Shown one piece after another: positions 32,470-40,953 of a stretch of 55,261 nt of DNA; positions within the stretch are counted from its first letter, which is position 1, and the number at the start of each line of letters is the position of its first letter. The DNA is from Chromobacterium haemolyticum DSM 19808 (GTDB lineage Bacteria > Pseudomonadota > Gammaproteobacteria > Burkholderiales > Chromobacteriaceae): the NCBI RefSeq assembly GCF_000711885.1, contig NZ_JONK01000033.1:1-55261 (forward strand). The letters run 5' to 3'. The notes beneath the pieces are model-generated. The model saw nothing but the letters and a program-made list of their open reading frames with translations, was not told the origin of the DNA and made no database searches. A program made the translations under genes and the position numbers.

Positions 32470-33804
32470 ATGAAACTTCAACTGCTACGCGGCCTGCTGG
32501 CCGCCGCAGGCCTGTTCACCGCCTGCCAGGCTCACGCCCAGCTGGACCCGCAATTGGACTATCTGTCCCCAGGCGGGCCGCTCAGCGAAGCCCAGGTCAA
32601 GGCCGCTGCGGCCAAACCGGCCGTGGCACTGGGAGCCGCCACCTATACCTATCTGCGCTGCTATTACCGGCTGGACATGAGCCCCGCCAAGCCGCAAACC
32701 AGCTACCACTGGGCGCTGGACCCCAGCAGCGGCGACTACTACCGCGTCAACGGTTACTGGTGGTCCGGCAGCATCGTCGCGCTGAAGAATATGTTCTATG
32801 GCGATGTGGCTCAGGACACCCTGGCCGCCGTCTGCCAGAAAACGCTGGCGGCCAAGGGAATCAACCGTCCGGTGGCGCTCTACGCCGCCGCCAACAACCA
32901 GATGTCCTACAACCACACTATCTGGAGCCAGGACAGCGCCAGCCAGCCGGCGCGCGTCAACAAGCTGATCGTGTTCGGCGACAGCCTGTCCGACACTCAG
33001 AACATGTACGGCGCGTCCCAATGGCGGCTGCCCAACGCCAAAAGCTGGTTCATCGGCCGCTTCAGCAATGATCGGGTGTGGGTGGAATATCTGGCCGAGC
33101 AGTTGAAGCTGCCGATCTACAATTGGGCGATCGGCGGCTCCGCCGGCGATCAGCATCTGGTGGTGCCAGGCCTGCTGCAGCAGGTGGAGTCGTGGTCGCA
33201 ATACATGCAGAAAGCCGCCAATTACCGGCCGGAGAACACTCTGTTCACCATGTTGATCGGCGGCAACGACCTGCTCAACTACGGCCGCACCGTGGACCAG
33301 GTGATCGCGGACCAAGGCAAGGCGCTGGAACGCATCATCACCGCCGGCGCGCGCCACATCGTGGTGCTGAACCTGCCCAACCTGGCCCGCACCCCGGCGG
33401 CCCAGGCCAGCGGCAAGGCCGCCGCGCTGGCGCCGCAGGTGCGCGACTACAACGCCAAACTGGCGCTGCTGGTGGCGCAATTGCAACAGAAATACGGCAG
33501 CACGCTGAAGCTGAACCTGTTCGACAGCAACGCCCTGTTCGACGACCTGCTCGACAACCCGGCCAAGTATCAGGTCGGCAATGCCACTCAGTCCTGCCTG
33601 GACATCGCCGCCAACGCCAGCCTGCCCTATATCTGGGAACAGAAACCGCGCGCGGAATGCGGCAATCCGGACGCCTTCGTGTTTTGGGACGTGCTGCACC
33701 CTACCACTCACACCCATAAGCTGTTGGGCGCCTACATCGCCAACTTCGTCAAGGCGGCGGATCCAGCGGTCTCCGCCACGGCGGCGCTGAAGACGCGCCG
33801 CTAG
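32470..33804 (+). CDS. Secreted GDSL lipase/hemolysin-like, paralogue 2
   Basis: A 444-residue paralogue of the gene at 29503 with the same domain order. Signal peptide about residues 1-23 (LLAAAGLFTACQAHA). Shared N-terminal domain (TYTYLRCYYR, LDPSSGDYYRVNGYWWS), then FGDSLSDTQN (Ser172), the LIGGNDLLNYG block and DVLHPTTHTH. DNA identity is high in several blocks. An RBS (GGGAAAG) lies upstream. The AT-rich 5' region suggests its own promoter. Probably a secreted phospholipase or esterase; the two copies may differ in substrate or timing. Confidence 0.88.
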   Translation: MKLQLLRGLLAAAGLFTACQAHAQLDPQLDYLSPGGPLSEAQVKAAAAKPAVALGAATYTYLRCYYRLDMSPAKPQTSYHWALDPSSGDYYRVNGYWWSGSIVALKNMFYGDVAQDTLAAVCQKTLAAKGINRPVALYAAANNQMSYNHTIWSQDSASQPARVNKLIVFGDSLSDTQNMYGASQWRLPNAKSWFIGRFSNDRVWVEYLAEQLKLPIYNWAIGGSAGDQHLVVPGLLQQVESWSQYMQKAANYRPENTLFTMLIGGNDLLNYGRTVDQVIADQGKALERIITAGARHIVVLNLPNLARTPAAQASGKAAALAPQVRDYNAKLALLVAQLQQKYGSTLKLNLFDSNALFDDLLDNPAKYQVGNATQSCLDIAANASLPYIWEQKPRAECGNPDAFVFWDVLHPTTHTHKLLGAYIANFVKAADPAVSATAALKTRR

Positions 33805-33879
33805 GCGAATGAGCTCCCAGGCTGCCGCCATCGCGCGGCGGCTTGGGGTAAGATGCCGGTTTTAGCCGGACATCCCGCC

Positions 33880-34071
33880 ATGAACCAAGCTCCGCAAACT
33901 GTCCTCAAACCCTGCCCCAAATGCGGCGCGCCCGCACTGCTGGTCAAGGCGGGCTCCCGTCGCTTCTGGGTGCAATGCAGCCGCTACCCGGACAACGGCA
34001 ATTGCAGCGCCATCGGCGCTCAGGCCGACAACAAAAAAGAAGCCGTCGCCAACTGGAACGCCTCCCGCTGA
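33880..34071 (+). CDS. Lar-like zinc-ribbon protein
   Basis: A 63-residue protein with CPKCGAPALLVKAGSRRFW, then VQCSRYPDNGNCSAIGAQ and a KEAVANWNASR end. This is the plan of Lar-like restriction alleviation proteins: Cys4 ribbon with a terminal A-x-x-x-W-N. Lar of Rac prophage dampens type I restriction. The ATG at 33880 is used because the preceding residues are outside the family pattern. The gene stands between a lipase and a small membrane protein, not in the tail cluster, and no restriction system is in view, so its role here is open. Confidence 0.72.
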   Translation: MNQAPQTVLKPCPKCGAPALLVKAGSRRFWVQCSRYPDNGNCSAIGAQADNKKEAVANWNASR

Positions 34072-34080
34072 GCACGCATC

Positions 34081-34428
34081 ATGAATCTCTCGCCCTATCT
34101 TCTGACGCCGCTGCTGCTGGTGTTGTCCAATGTGTTCATGACCTTCGCCTGGTACGCCCACTTGAAGGACATGTCGTCCAAACCCTGGTGGCTGGCGGCG
34201 CTGGCAAGTTGGGGTATCGCCTTGTTCGAGTATTTGCTGCAGGTGCCGGCCAACCGCGCCGGCTACGGCGTGATGACGCTGTCGCAGCTGAAGATCATTC
34301 AGGAAGTGATATCGCTGTCGGTATTCATACCGTTCGCGGTCTTTTACATGAACCAGCCTTTCCGCTGGGACTACGTATGGGCTGGGCTGTGTCTGGTGGG
34401 CGCGGTCTACTTCATGTTCCGCGGCTGA
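34081..34428 (+). CDS. DMT-type small membrane protein (DUF486)
   Basis: A 115-residue protein with four membrane segments, of the DUF486 family (half-size DMT-like): FMTFAWYAHLKDM, FEYLLQVPANRAGYG and LKIIQEVISLSVFIPFAVFYM are typical. The function is unknown; the fold suggests a dimeric transporter. It begins nine bases after the Lar-like stop, so the two are probably co-transcribed. Its TGA stop abuts a repeat element. Confidence 0.85.
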   Translation: MNLSPYLLTPLLLVLSNVFMTFAWYAHLKDMSSKPWWLAALASWGIALFEYLLQVPANRAGYGVMTLSQLKIIQEVISLSVFIPFAVFYMNQPFRWDYVWAGLCLVGAVYFMFRG

Positions 34429-34573
34429 GCGCTTGTTCAAGGCGCTGCTGCGCTTGGTAAGGCGTTGTACGGCGAGAACACGCTCGAAATGCCCGTATAC
34501 CACTCAACCATTCCGCTTTTTCGCTCGTTTTCGCCTTGTCTCGCCCTTGCTCGCGAGACTTTGGAGCTGGCGC
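34429..34573. mobile_element. MITE-like element, copy 7 (inverted)
   Basis: A 145-bp reverse copy between TGA (stop of the DUF486 gene) and TAA. The left end is diverged (GCGCTTGTTCAAGG) while the right side keeps GTTTTCGCCTTGTCTCGCCC and CGCGAGACTTTGGAGC. It lies between convergent genes. Confidence 0.75.
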
Positions 34574-34583
34574 TAAAACCTGG

Positions 34584-35375
34584 CTACTGGTTGGCGCGCA
34601 CCCAGCGGTGCCATTGGGAAAACAGCTCCGGATTCAGCGCGGCGATGGCGGAGCGCTTCCAGATCACATCGCTCCAGTAGTCGTCGCTGTTGAGGCTGGC
34701 GATCTGGCCGCCGGCCTCCTCCAGAATCACCGCTCCGGCGGCGTAATCCCACAAGCGCTGGCCGCCGTGCAGGTAAAGATCGTAGCGGCCAGCCGCCAGA
34801 TAACACCAGTCAAGCGTGCTGGAGCCCAGATTGCGCAAGCTGCCGCACGGGCAGGTGCTGCCGATGCGCGCGGCCAGCTTGCCGGAGCGCAGATATTTGA
34901 CCTCCACGCTGGCAATGGCGTCGCACATGGTGTTGACCACGGTTTTCAAGGGCAGCCGCTGGCCGTTCAGAAAGGCGCCCTCGCCGCGGCTGGCGTAAAA
35001 CATTTCCTGGGACACCGGGTTGTAGATCACGCCCAGCCGGCTTTTGCCGCCCACCATCAGGCCGACGGAAATAGCGAAATACGGCAGTCCGTTGACGAAG
35101 TTGGTGGTGCCGTCTATCGGGTCCACCACCCACAAGCCGTCCTGATTCTCCGCCCACAACCGGTCTTGCTCGGCCAATTCCATCTCCTCGCCCAATACCG
35201 GGTGAGGCAGAATGCGGGGCAAAGCGGCCTGCAAGGCTTGCTGGCAAGCCATATCGGCTTCGGTGAACAGCGTGCCGTCGTCCTTGCGGCTTTTGCCCAC
35301 GTGCAAAAAGCGCGGCATCACCTCGTCGCGCGCCACTTCCCTGAGCACCTGCATCACCTGTTCCAGCACCTGCAT
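34584..35375 (-). CDS. Inositol monophosphatase family protein
   Basis: A 263-residue metal-dependent phosphatase of the IMPase/SuhB family. Metal and substrate motifs: LGEEME (Glu), WVVDPIDGTTNFVNG (Asp-x-Ile-Asp-Gly-Thr) and RLWDYAAGAVILEEAGG. Such proteins hydrolyse myo-inositol-1-phosphate, and SuhB also assists ribosomal RNA antitermination in Escherichia coli. Length is standard. Alternative substrates such as histidinol or 3'-phosphoadenosine phosphates cannot be excluded. Divergent from rsmE with about 90 bp between. Confidence 0.9.
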   Translation of the reverse strand: MQVLEQVMQVLREVARDEVMPRFLHVGKSRKDDGTLFTEADMACQQALQAALPRILPHPVLGEEMELAEQDRLWAENQDGLWVVDPIDGTTNFVNGLPYFAISVGLMVGGKSRLGVIYNPVSQEMFYASRGEGAFLNGQRLPLKTVVNTMCDAIASVEVKYLRSGKLAARIGSTCPCGSLRNLGSSTLDWCYLAAGRYDLYLHGGQRLWDYAAGAVILEEAGGQIASLNSDDYWSDVIWKRSAIAALNPELFSQWHRWVRANQ

Positions 35376-35466
35376 TCGTTTTCCCCCAAGGCCGCTGCAA
35401 TCCTATTTGCTGCAATCGCAGCAAACAAAGCAAAATACCGGTATCAACAGCGACTTTCAATACGTC

Positions 35467-36192
35467 ATGCCCAGGTTTTACATTGACGCCGACCTCTGCG
35501 TCGGCCAAACGCTGGCCCTGCCAGACACGGTGGTGCGCCATGTACAGGTGCTGCGGCTCAACGCCGGCGACGCCGTCACCCTGTTCAACGGCCGCGGCGG
35601 CGAGTACTCCGCCGTGCTGGACGCGGTGATGAAGCGCGACGCCCATTGCCGCATCGAAGGCTTCGACGACGTTTCACGTGAAACGCCGATTTGGCTGGGC
35701 CTGGCCCAAGCCATTTCCGGCGGCGACAAAATGGAGTTTACCTTGCAAAAGGGCGTGGAAATGGGCGTGTCCGCGTTTCAGCCCATCGCCGCGGAGCGCT
35801 CCATCGTCAAACTGTCCGGCGAGCGCGCCGACAAGCGCGTGGCGCGCTGGCAGGAAATCGTGATTTCCGCCTGCGAGCAAAGCGGTCGCAACGCCATTCC
35901 TGAAGTATTGCCCATTCTGTCGCTGGAGCAATGGCTGAAACAGGCGCCGAGCGCCGACGCGCGGCTGATCCTGTCCCCGGTGGGCAGTCAGCGCCTGGCC
36001 GACATCGCCGCCGAGCCTAAACGCGCCTGGCTGATGGCCGGCCCGGAGGGCGGTTACTCCGCCCGCGAAGAGGCCGCGGCGCTGGACGCTGGCTGGACAC
36101 CGCTGAAACTGGGGCCGCGCATCCTGCGCACCGAAACCGCGGCGCTGGCCGCGGTGGCGGCGATACAAACGGTGTGGGGGGATTACCGCTAG
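35467..36192 (+). CDS. rsmE: 16S rRNA m3U1498 methyltransferase
   Basis: A 241-residue SPOUT methyltransferase that methylates U1498 of 16S rRNA. Family signatures are MPRFYID at the start, HVQVLRLNAGD, SGGDKMEFTLQKGVEMGVSAFQP, RWQEIVISACEQSGRN, and the knot segment LMAGPEGGYS with LGPRILRTETAALAAVAA. The start at 35467 is the canonical one. The coding sequence contains a perfect parS-like palindrome at 35671-35684, encoding DVSRET. Confidence 0.93.
   Translation: MPRFYIDADLCVGQTLALPDTVVRHVQVLRLNAGDAVTLFNGRGGEYSAVLDAVMKRDAHCRIEGFDDVSRETPIWLGLAQAISGGDKMEFTLQKGVEMGVSAFQPIAAERSIVKLSGERADKRVARWQEIVISACEQSGRNAIPEVLPILSLEQWLKQAPSADARLILSPVGSQRLADIAAEPKRAWLMAGPEGGYSAREEAAALDAGWTPLKLGPRILRTETAALAAVAAIQTVWGDYR
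35671..35684 (+). promoter_or_regulatory. parS-like site 3 (perfect palindrome)
   Basis: GTTTCACGTGAAAC, a perfect 14-bp palindrome equal to the core of the universal ParB-binding site. With one base on each side it reads CGTTTCACGTGAAACG. It lies within rsmE. This is the strongest of the three sites. Confidence 0.85.
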
Positions 36193-36218
36193 CCGGAGCG
36201 GCGCGGGGGCTAGGCCCG

Positions 36219-37433
36219 CTATAGAAAGCGCAGCGGATCAATCTTCCACTTGTCCGGCGACTCGTGTTTGACAATGCGGTCGCCGCCGCCAAACCCCATG
36301 CCGCGAGACAAATCCACCATCTCCGGCGGAATGTAGACATTGCTCTTGGTGCTGAAAAACACCTTCACCTTGGGCGAGATCAGGTTGCTTTCGTTCTGCT
36401 CCACCACCACGCCCAGGCGGCCGCTCTCCAGCCGCACCAGGGTGCCGATAGGATAAATGCCTATGCTGCGCATGAACGCCTGCACCAACTGCGGATTGAA
36501 GTGGAACTTGGACCACTCGTAGATCTTGCGCAGGGCGTCGGTGGGCGCCATGCCCTTGTGGTAGCAGCGGTCCGAAGTCAGCGCGTCGTATACGTCGACG
36601 ATGGCCGCCATCTGTCCCAGCTGTGAAATCTCCTCTCCCTTGAGGCCCGCCGGATAGCCGCTGCCGTCGTGACGCTCATGGTGCTGCGCCGCCACCAGCA
36701 CCGCGGTTTCGGAAATACCGGTGGTTTGCAGCAGAATCTGCTTGCTCTCCACCACATGGCACTTCATCACCACGAACTCCTGCTCGGTCAGTTTGCCCGG
36801 CTTGTTGAGAATGCGGTCCGGAATCTTCATCTTGCCGATATCGTGCAGCATGCCGCCAATGCCGGCGTGATGAATCACCTCCTTGCTCATTCCCATTGCA
36901 TTGCAAAAACTGACCATCAACGCGCCAACGCTGACCGAATGCTGGAAAGTGTAATTGTCCTTGTCCTTGATGCGGCACAGCGACAGCAGCGCGCCGCCGT
37001 TGCGGAGAATGGACGAAGTCATCTTGGTCACCGACGGCTCCACCATTTCCAATTCCACCTGTTTGCCCAGACGCACGTCTTTGAGAATGCCCTGGATGAT
37101 CTGATTGGCTTCGCTGTGGATCAGTTGAGCGCGGCCAAACTCGGAGCCAGCCTCCACCTGCGGCTCCAGAATGGTCTCGTTGCTGCCGAATTCGCGGATC
37201 TGCTCCTCCAACAGCTTTTTCACTTCGGTGGCGCTGGGCGCGGAGGGCAAATCCATTCCCTTGCGCGTGTCGATGTACACCTCGTGAATGCCGGAATCGG
37301 CAATCTTGCGGATTTCTTCCTCATCCTTGATCAGGAAACGCTTAAGCAAAAAGGGGTGCGACATCCAATCGCAGTTCAGATCGTGGATGTACATGCCCAC
37401 CTTGAGATCGGCCACTTCTATGCACTTGATCAT
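36219..37433 (-). CDS. HD-GYP phosphodiesterase with DUF3391
   Basis: A 404-residue cyclic-di-GMP phosphodiesterase. The N-terminal ~125 residues are a DUF3391-type domain (VADLKVGMYIHDLNCDWMSHPF, then FLIKDEEEIRKI). The HD-GYP domain follows with MLHDIGK (His197, Asp198) and HHERHDGSGYP (251-261), both intact. The C-terminal GTLVRLESGRLGVVVEQNES is typical of this subfamily. The start at 37433 is the first ATG of the conserved domain. Role: lowering c-di-GMP, likely affecting motility and biofilm; the nearby chemoreceptor gives weak support. Confidence 0.92.
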   Translation of the reverse strand: MIKCIEVADLKVGMYIHDLNCDWMSHPFLLKRFLIKDEEEIRKIADSGIHEVYIDTRKGMDLPSAPSATEVKKLLEEQIREFGSNETILEPQVEAGSEFGRAQLIHSEANQIIQGILKDVRLGKQVELEMVEPSVTKMTSSILRNGGALLSLCRIKDKDNYTFQHSVSVGALMVSFCNAMGMSKEVIHHAGIGGMLHDIGKMKIPDRILNKPGKLTEQEFVVMKCHVVESKQILLQTTGISETAVLVAAQHHERHDGSGYPAGLKGEEISQLGQMAAIVDVYDALTSDRCYHKGMAPTDALRKIYEWSKFHFNPQLVQAFMRSIGIYPIGTLVRLESGRLGVVVEQNESNLISPKVKVFFSTKSNVYIPPEMVDLSRGMGFGGGDRIVKHESPDKWKIDPLRFL

Positions 37434-37926
37434 TCTGTGCTCTTTATCCCGCCGCGCGTCTGTGCCGCCGGCCGCGCGCATGCGTCTCCGCCACCCTGTC
37501 ACCGGGACCCCGCCGGCCGCAATCGCCGGCGCAAATGGACCTGCGCGCCCAGTGCCGCCCGGGCGCGCCTTCTTTCAGCATCAACTCCGCTATCGGCATT
37601 TGCAAGGTATTCCATTAGCCCGGCGGCTAAATAAGCGGCGCACAATGACATGCGAATTCGACGTCAAACTCGCGCAAAGCCTGCTAGATAACGCAATGCG
37701 CCGCCGCTTGTCACGCTGCTGTAAATATTGCCGCCGCGGCCGTTGTGGCGCGGTTTCCACGTTCCGCCGAGCAACGTCCGCCTTTTAGCGCGTCGGCATG
37801 GACCGGTGCGGGCTTATCGCTTTAATGTCTATAAATAAGGGCAAGACACCGAACCTCGCCTCCGCTCGCGCGCGGCCGCGGCAAGCCGCCATATAACAAG
37901 CTTCGCAAGCTACTGGGGAAAGAAGA
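37434..37926. other. Divergent intergenic region upstream of MCP
   Basis: About 490 bp between the HD-GYP gene and the chemoreceptor gene. No supported gene. It contains AT-rich parts near 37610-37640 and 37820-37850 that may be promoters and an AAAGAAG ribosome site just before 37927. I did not find a convincing flagellar sigma-28 promoter by eye. Confidence 0.5.
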
Positions 37927-40002
37927 ATGGAACAGCAGAAATGGGGCCGCCTGAGCACCCGCATCATTCTGGTGGCCGCCGCCGCCATCGCCGTCGGCTT
38001 CGCCGTCATGATCGGCCTGATCGCCTGGCAAAGCTACCGCTCGGCGGTGGAGCAAGGCTACAAACTGGCCTCTGAGCAGGCCAGCAGCTACGCCAAGGAC
38101 GCGGAAAGCGATTTTGCCCGCAACTTCACTCTGCCGCGCCACCTGGCCGACGCGGTATTGGGCATACAACGCGTCGCGCATCCGGACCGCAAACACACCG
38201 ACAACACCATCCAGCAGATGCTGGACAACGCGCCTCAGTCGGTGGGCCTGTGGATGCTATGGGAGCCGAACGCCTTCGACGGCAACGACAACAGCTTCCG
38301 CATGGACTGGCCTCGCCACGACCCCACCGGCCGCTATCAGCCCTACATCACCAAGAACGACAAGGGCAAAGCGCAAATGGACGTGATGATGTCGGCGGAC
38401 CGCGTCAAGGAATTCCCCAAGTTCAAGGATCACCCGGAAAGCTATCAGCCCGACTACGAAAAACCGGGCTGGGGCGATTTCTACTACGTGCCCAAGCAAC
38501 GCGGCCGCGACACCATCACCGAGCCCTACCCCTACGAGGTGCAGAACCGCAAGATCCTGGAAAGCTCGCTGGCCGTGGTGATCAAAGACGCCGCGGGCAA
38601 AATGCTGGGGGTCTCCGCCACCGACATCGCGCTGGACGACCTGCAAAAGAAATTCGGCCAGATCCGGTTATATGAAACCGGCTATGTCAGCATGCTGTCC
38701 GAAGGCGGCCTCTACGTGGTCAATCCAGAGGCCAGCCTGCTGGGCAAACCCGCGCCCAAGGACAGCCCGCTGACGCCCTATCTGGGCAAGATCAAGCAAG
38801 GCGAGGACTTCGTTTACGAAGCAGGCGGCTTCACCCACTTCTTCCACCCTGTGAAAGTCGCCAATACCGGCCAGTTCTGGACGCTGGGCGTCAGCATACC
38901 CACCGCGGCCATCACCGCCGACGCCAAGCGGCAAAGCCTGACCGCGGTGCTAATAGGCGCGGTGGCGCTGGCGCTGATTCTGCTGGTGCTGGCCGGCGTG
39001 GTGCGCGCGCTGACCCGGCCGCTGAACCATCTGGCCGCCACCATGGAGCAACTGGCCTCCGGCAAAGGCGACCTGACCATCCGCATCCCGATCAGCAACC
39101 GCGACGAAATCGGCCGCACCGCGGACGCCTTCAACCGATTTATCGCCAGCCTTCGCGATATGTTCGTGGAGGTGCGCGAACAGAGCCAGGCGGTCACCGC
39201 GGCGGCGGTCTCCTTGCAAGAGTCCGCTCGCCAGGTGGAAAGCGCCTCCGCTTCGCAATCGGACGCCGCCAGCGCCACCGCCGCCGGCGTGGAGGAAGTC
39301 ACCGTCAGCGTGCAGCACATCGCCAACACCGCGCAGCTGGCGGAGAGCACCGCGAGGGAAACCGGCAGACTGACCGAGCAGAGCGTTTCCACCGTCAACC
39401 AGGTCACCGCCGAAATCCGCCGCATGACCGACAATATGCACGCGCTGGCGGATCGGGTGAATGTCCTGGGCGCGCGCTCAACCGAGGTCAGCACCATCGT
39501 CAACGTGATCAAGGACATCGCGGACCAAACCAATCTGCTGGCGCTGAACGCGGCGATCGAAGCCGCGCGCGCCGGCGAGATGGGCCGCGGTTTCGCCGTG
39601 GTGGCGGACGAGGTGCGCAACCTGGCCGGCCGGACCGCCGAGGCCACGGTGGAGATCAGCCGCATCGTCAACGCCATCGGCCAGGAAACCCGCGACGCCG
39701 TCAGCGACGTGCAAAAGAGCAGCCAGTTGGTGGGCAACAGCGTCGCCATCGCCGAAGACGCCAACCAGGCGATGCAAACCGTGCTGGATCGCAGCCACGG
39801 CCTGGTGGGCAGCATCGTCGACATCGCCTCCTCCACTCGCGAGCAGTCCGCGGCCAGCCTGGAGATCGCTCAGAACGTGGAGCGCATCAGCAGCATGGCG
39901 CAGAGCAATAGCGACGTGGTGCGCCAAGTGGCCGCCTCGGTCAGCCATCTGCGCGAACTGTCGGCGCGGCTGGAAGCGCTGGTGGGCGATTTCCGTACCT
40001 GA
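37927..40002 (+). CDS. Methyl-accepting chemotaxis protein, Cache sensor
   Basis: A 691-residue chemoreceptor. One membrane segment near residues 13-33, then a large periplasmic dCache-type sensor (about 35-330) with [35 protein letters not shown] and GVSATDIAL, often binding amino acids or small organic ligands. A second membrane segment (about 340-362), a HAMP domain ([23 protein letters not shown]) and the signalling hairpin tip [22 protein letters not shown] follow. No C-terminal CheR pentapeptide. RBS present. The ligand is unknown. Confidence 0.93.
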   Translation: MEQQKWGRLSTRIILVAAAAIAVGFAVMIGLIAWQSYRSAVEQGYKLASEQASSYAKDAESDFARNFTLPRHLADAVLGIQRVAHPDRKHTDNTIQQMLDNAPQSVGLWMLWEPNAFDGNDNSFRMDWPRHDPTGRYQPYITKNDKGKAQMDVMMSADRVKEFPKFKDHPESYQPDYEKPGWGDFYYVPKQRGRDTITEPYPYEVQNRKILESSLAVVIKDAAGKMLGVSATDIALDDLQKKFGQIRLYETGYVSMLSEGGLYVVNPEASLLGKPAPKDSPLTPYLGKIKQGEDFVYEAGGFTHFFHPVKVANTGQFWTLGVSIPTAAITADAKRQSLTAVLIGAVALALILLVLAGVVRALTRPLNHLAATMEQLASGKGDLTIRIPISNRDEIGRTADAFNRFIASLRDMFVEVREQSQAVTAAAVSLQESARQVESASASQSDAASATAAGVEEVTVSVQHIANTAQLAESTARETGRLTEQSVSTVNQVTAEIRRMTDNMHALADRVNVLGARSTEVSTIVNVIKDIADQTNLLALNAAIEAARAGEMGRGFAVVADEVRNLAGRTAEATVEISRIVNAIGQETRDAVSDVQKSSQLVGNSVAIAEDANQAMQTVLDRSHGLVGSIVDIASSTREQSAASLEIAQNVERISSMAQSNSDVVRQVAASVSHLRELSARLEALVGDFRT

Positions 40003-40030
40003 ACCGCCAAACAATGAAAGGACAGCCCTG

Positions 40031-40645
40031 ATGACGGCAATCGACTGGTGGCCGTTTGTCGCCGCCTCGCTGCTGCTGGTGGTCACGCCGGGCGCCGGCA
40101 CGCTGTCCATCCTCGGCGCGCTCAGCGGCGGCGGGCTGCGCGCCGGCTACGCGGCCCAGGCCGGTTTGCTGGCCGGCGATCTGATCCTGATCGCGCTGGC
40201 CGGCGGCGGCGTGGCGGCGCTGCTGGCCGCTCACCCCGGCTGGTTTGAACTGCTGCGCTACGCCGGCGCGTTCTATCTGGCCTGGCTGGGCGCGCGCTTG
40301 CTGTTCCGCCGCGACGGCGGAGCCGCGGCCGTGACCGCGCCGGCGCAACACAGCGCCGGCGCCTGCTTCCGCCGCTCGCTGTTGATCACCCTGGCCAACC
40401 CCAAGGCCATCCTGTTTTTCATGGCCTTCTTCCCGCAATTCCTGGAAGCCGGCCGCGCCGGCCCGGCCGGCTTCGCGCAGCTGGCCGCGGTATTCTGCCT
40501 GATCAATATGCTCTACTTGGCGCTGCTGGTATGGCTTGCCGGCCGCCTGCGCCGCCGCGCCTTCGCTCCCGGCGCCCGCCTGCTGCTCAACCGCCTGCTG
40601 GGCGTCTGCTTTCTCAGCCTGGGGATCAAATACGCGCTGCGCTGA
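40031..40645 (+). CDS. LysE/RhtB-family exporter
   Basis: A 204-residue membrane exporter of the LysE/RhtB group, usually expelling amino acids or homoserine lactones. Family marks are VTPGAGTLSILGALSGG near the N-terminus, YAGAFYLAWLGARLLF, and LLITLANPKAILFFMAFFPQF. About six membrane segments. An RBS (AAAGGACAG) lies upstream, 28 bp after the chemoreceptor stop, so the two may form an operon. Its TGA stop is followed at once by a remnant of the repeat family. Confidence 0.88.
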   Translation: MTAIDWWPFVAASLLLVVTPGAGTLSILGALSGGGLRAGYAAQAGLLAGDLILIALAGGGVAALLAAHPGWFELLRYAGAFYLAWLGARLLFRRDGGAAAVTAPAQHSAGACFRRSLLITLANPKAILFFMAFFPQFLEAGRAGPAGFAQLAAVFCLINMLYLALLVWLAGRLRRRAFAPGARLLLNRLLGVCFLSLGIKYALR

Positions 40646-40671
40646 GGAACTGTTCATAGTCTGCTGCGCAG
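40646..40671. mobile_element. MITE-like remnant, copy 8 (one end)
   Basis: GGAACTGTTCATAGTCTGCT matches the terminal 20 bases of reverse copies (compare 1629 and 54793) directly after the TGA stop of the exporter gene. The remainder of the element is missing. Confidence 0.55.
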
Positions 40672-40778
40672 GTGGAAGTGTCCTTTTTCTGCCATCAATT
40701 TTGATAAATGCGACACGGGTCTTACCGTCGTGCAGGAATTGGGATTACAATCCCGCAATTTTGTTCGGACCACAGGCA
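40672..40778 (+). promoter_or_regulatory. Probable pyr operon promoter
   Basis: Contains TACAAT near 40747 as a good -10 sequence, with TTACCG about 18 bp upstream as a poor -35. TTGGGATTACAATCCCGCAA spans an inverted repeat over the -10 (GGGATT/AATCCC). Direct evidence of transcription is lacking. Confidence 0.5.
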
Positions 40779-40895
40779 ATGACCCACGCAAAAACGCTTC
40801 CCGCACGACGCACCGCCCGCCACGGCGGCGACCTGGCGTTGGCGCGAGCCGTTGCCGTTCCCGAACCCCGACGCAGTAATAAAACAAGCTCCTGA
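40779..40895 (+). CDS. Candidate pyrBI leader peptide
   Basis: A 38-codon open frame (start MTHAKTLPARRTARHGG, end RRSNKTSS) between the promoter region and pyrB. Its TGA stop at 40893-40895 falls inside the ascending arm of the terminator hairpin, the arrangement in enterobacterial pyrBI, where a ribosome closely following RNA polymerase prevents the hairpin. Six of 38 codons are Arg. The U-rich pause tract of the Escherichia coli leader is not seen, so the mode of control may differ. The frame may also be chance. Confidence 0.5.
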   Translation: MTHAKTLPARRTARHGGDLALARAVAVPEPRRSNKTSS

Positions 40896-40914
40896 TTCCA
40901 GGGGCTTTTTTTTT
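40887..40914 (+). terminator. Attenuator-like terminator before pyrB
   Basis: AGCTCCTG and CAGGGGCT form an eight-pair stem (one G-U) with loop ATTC, followed by nine T residues. It lies 40 bp before the pyrB start and overlaps the end of the leader frame. A strong intrinsic terminator in this place suggests attenuation. Confidence 0.85.
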
Positions 40915-40953
40915 ACCCGCGACTCATAAAGCCAATATTGAAAGGACGCGACC

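Noticed and set aside
37434-37926. Flagellar sigma-28 promoter for the chemoreceptor gene
   Set aside because: No good match to TAAA-N15-GCCGATAA was found by eye.
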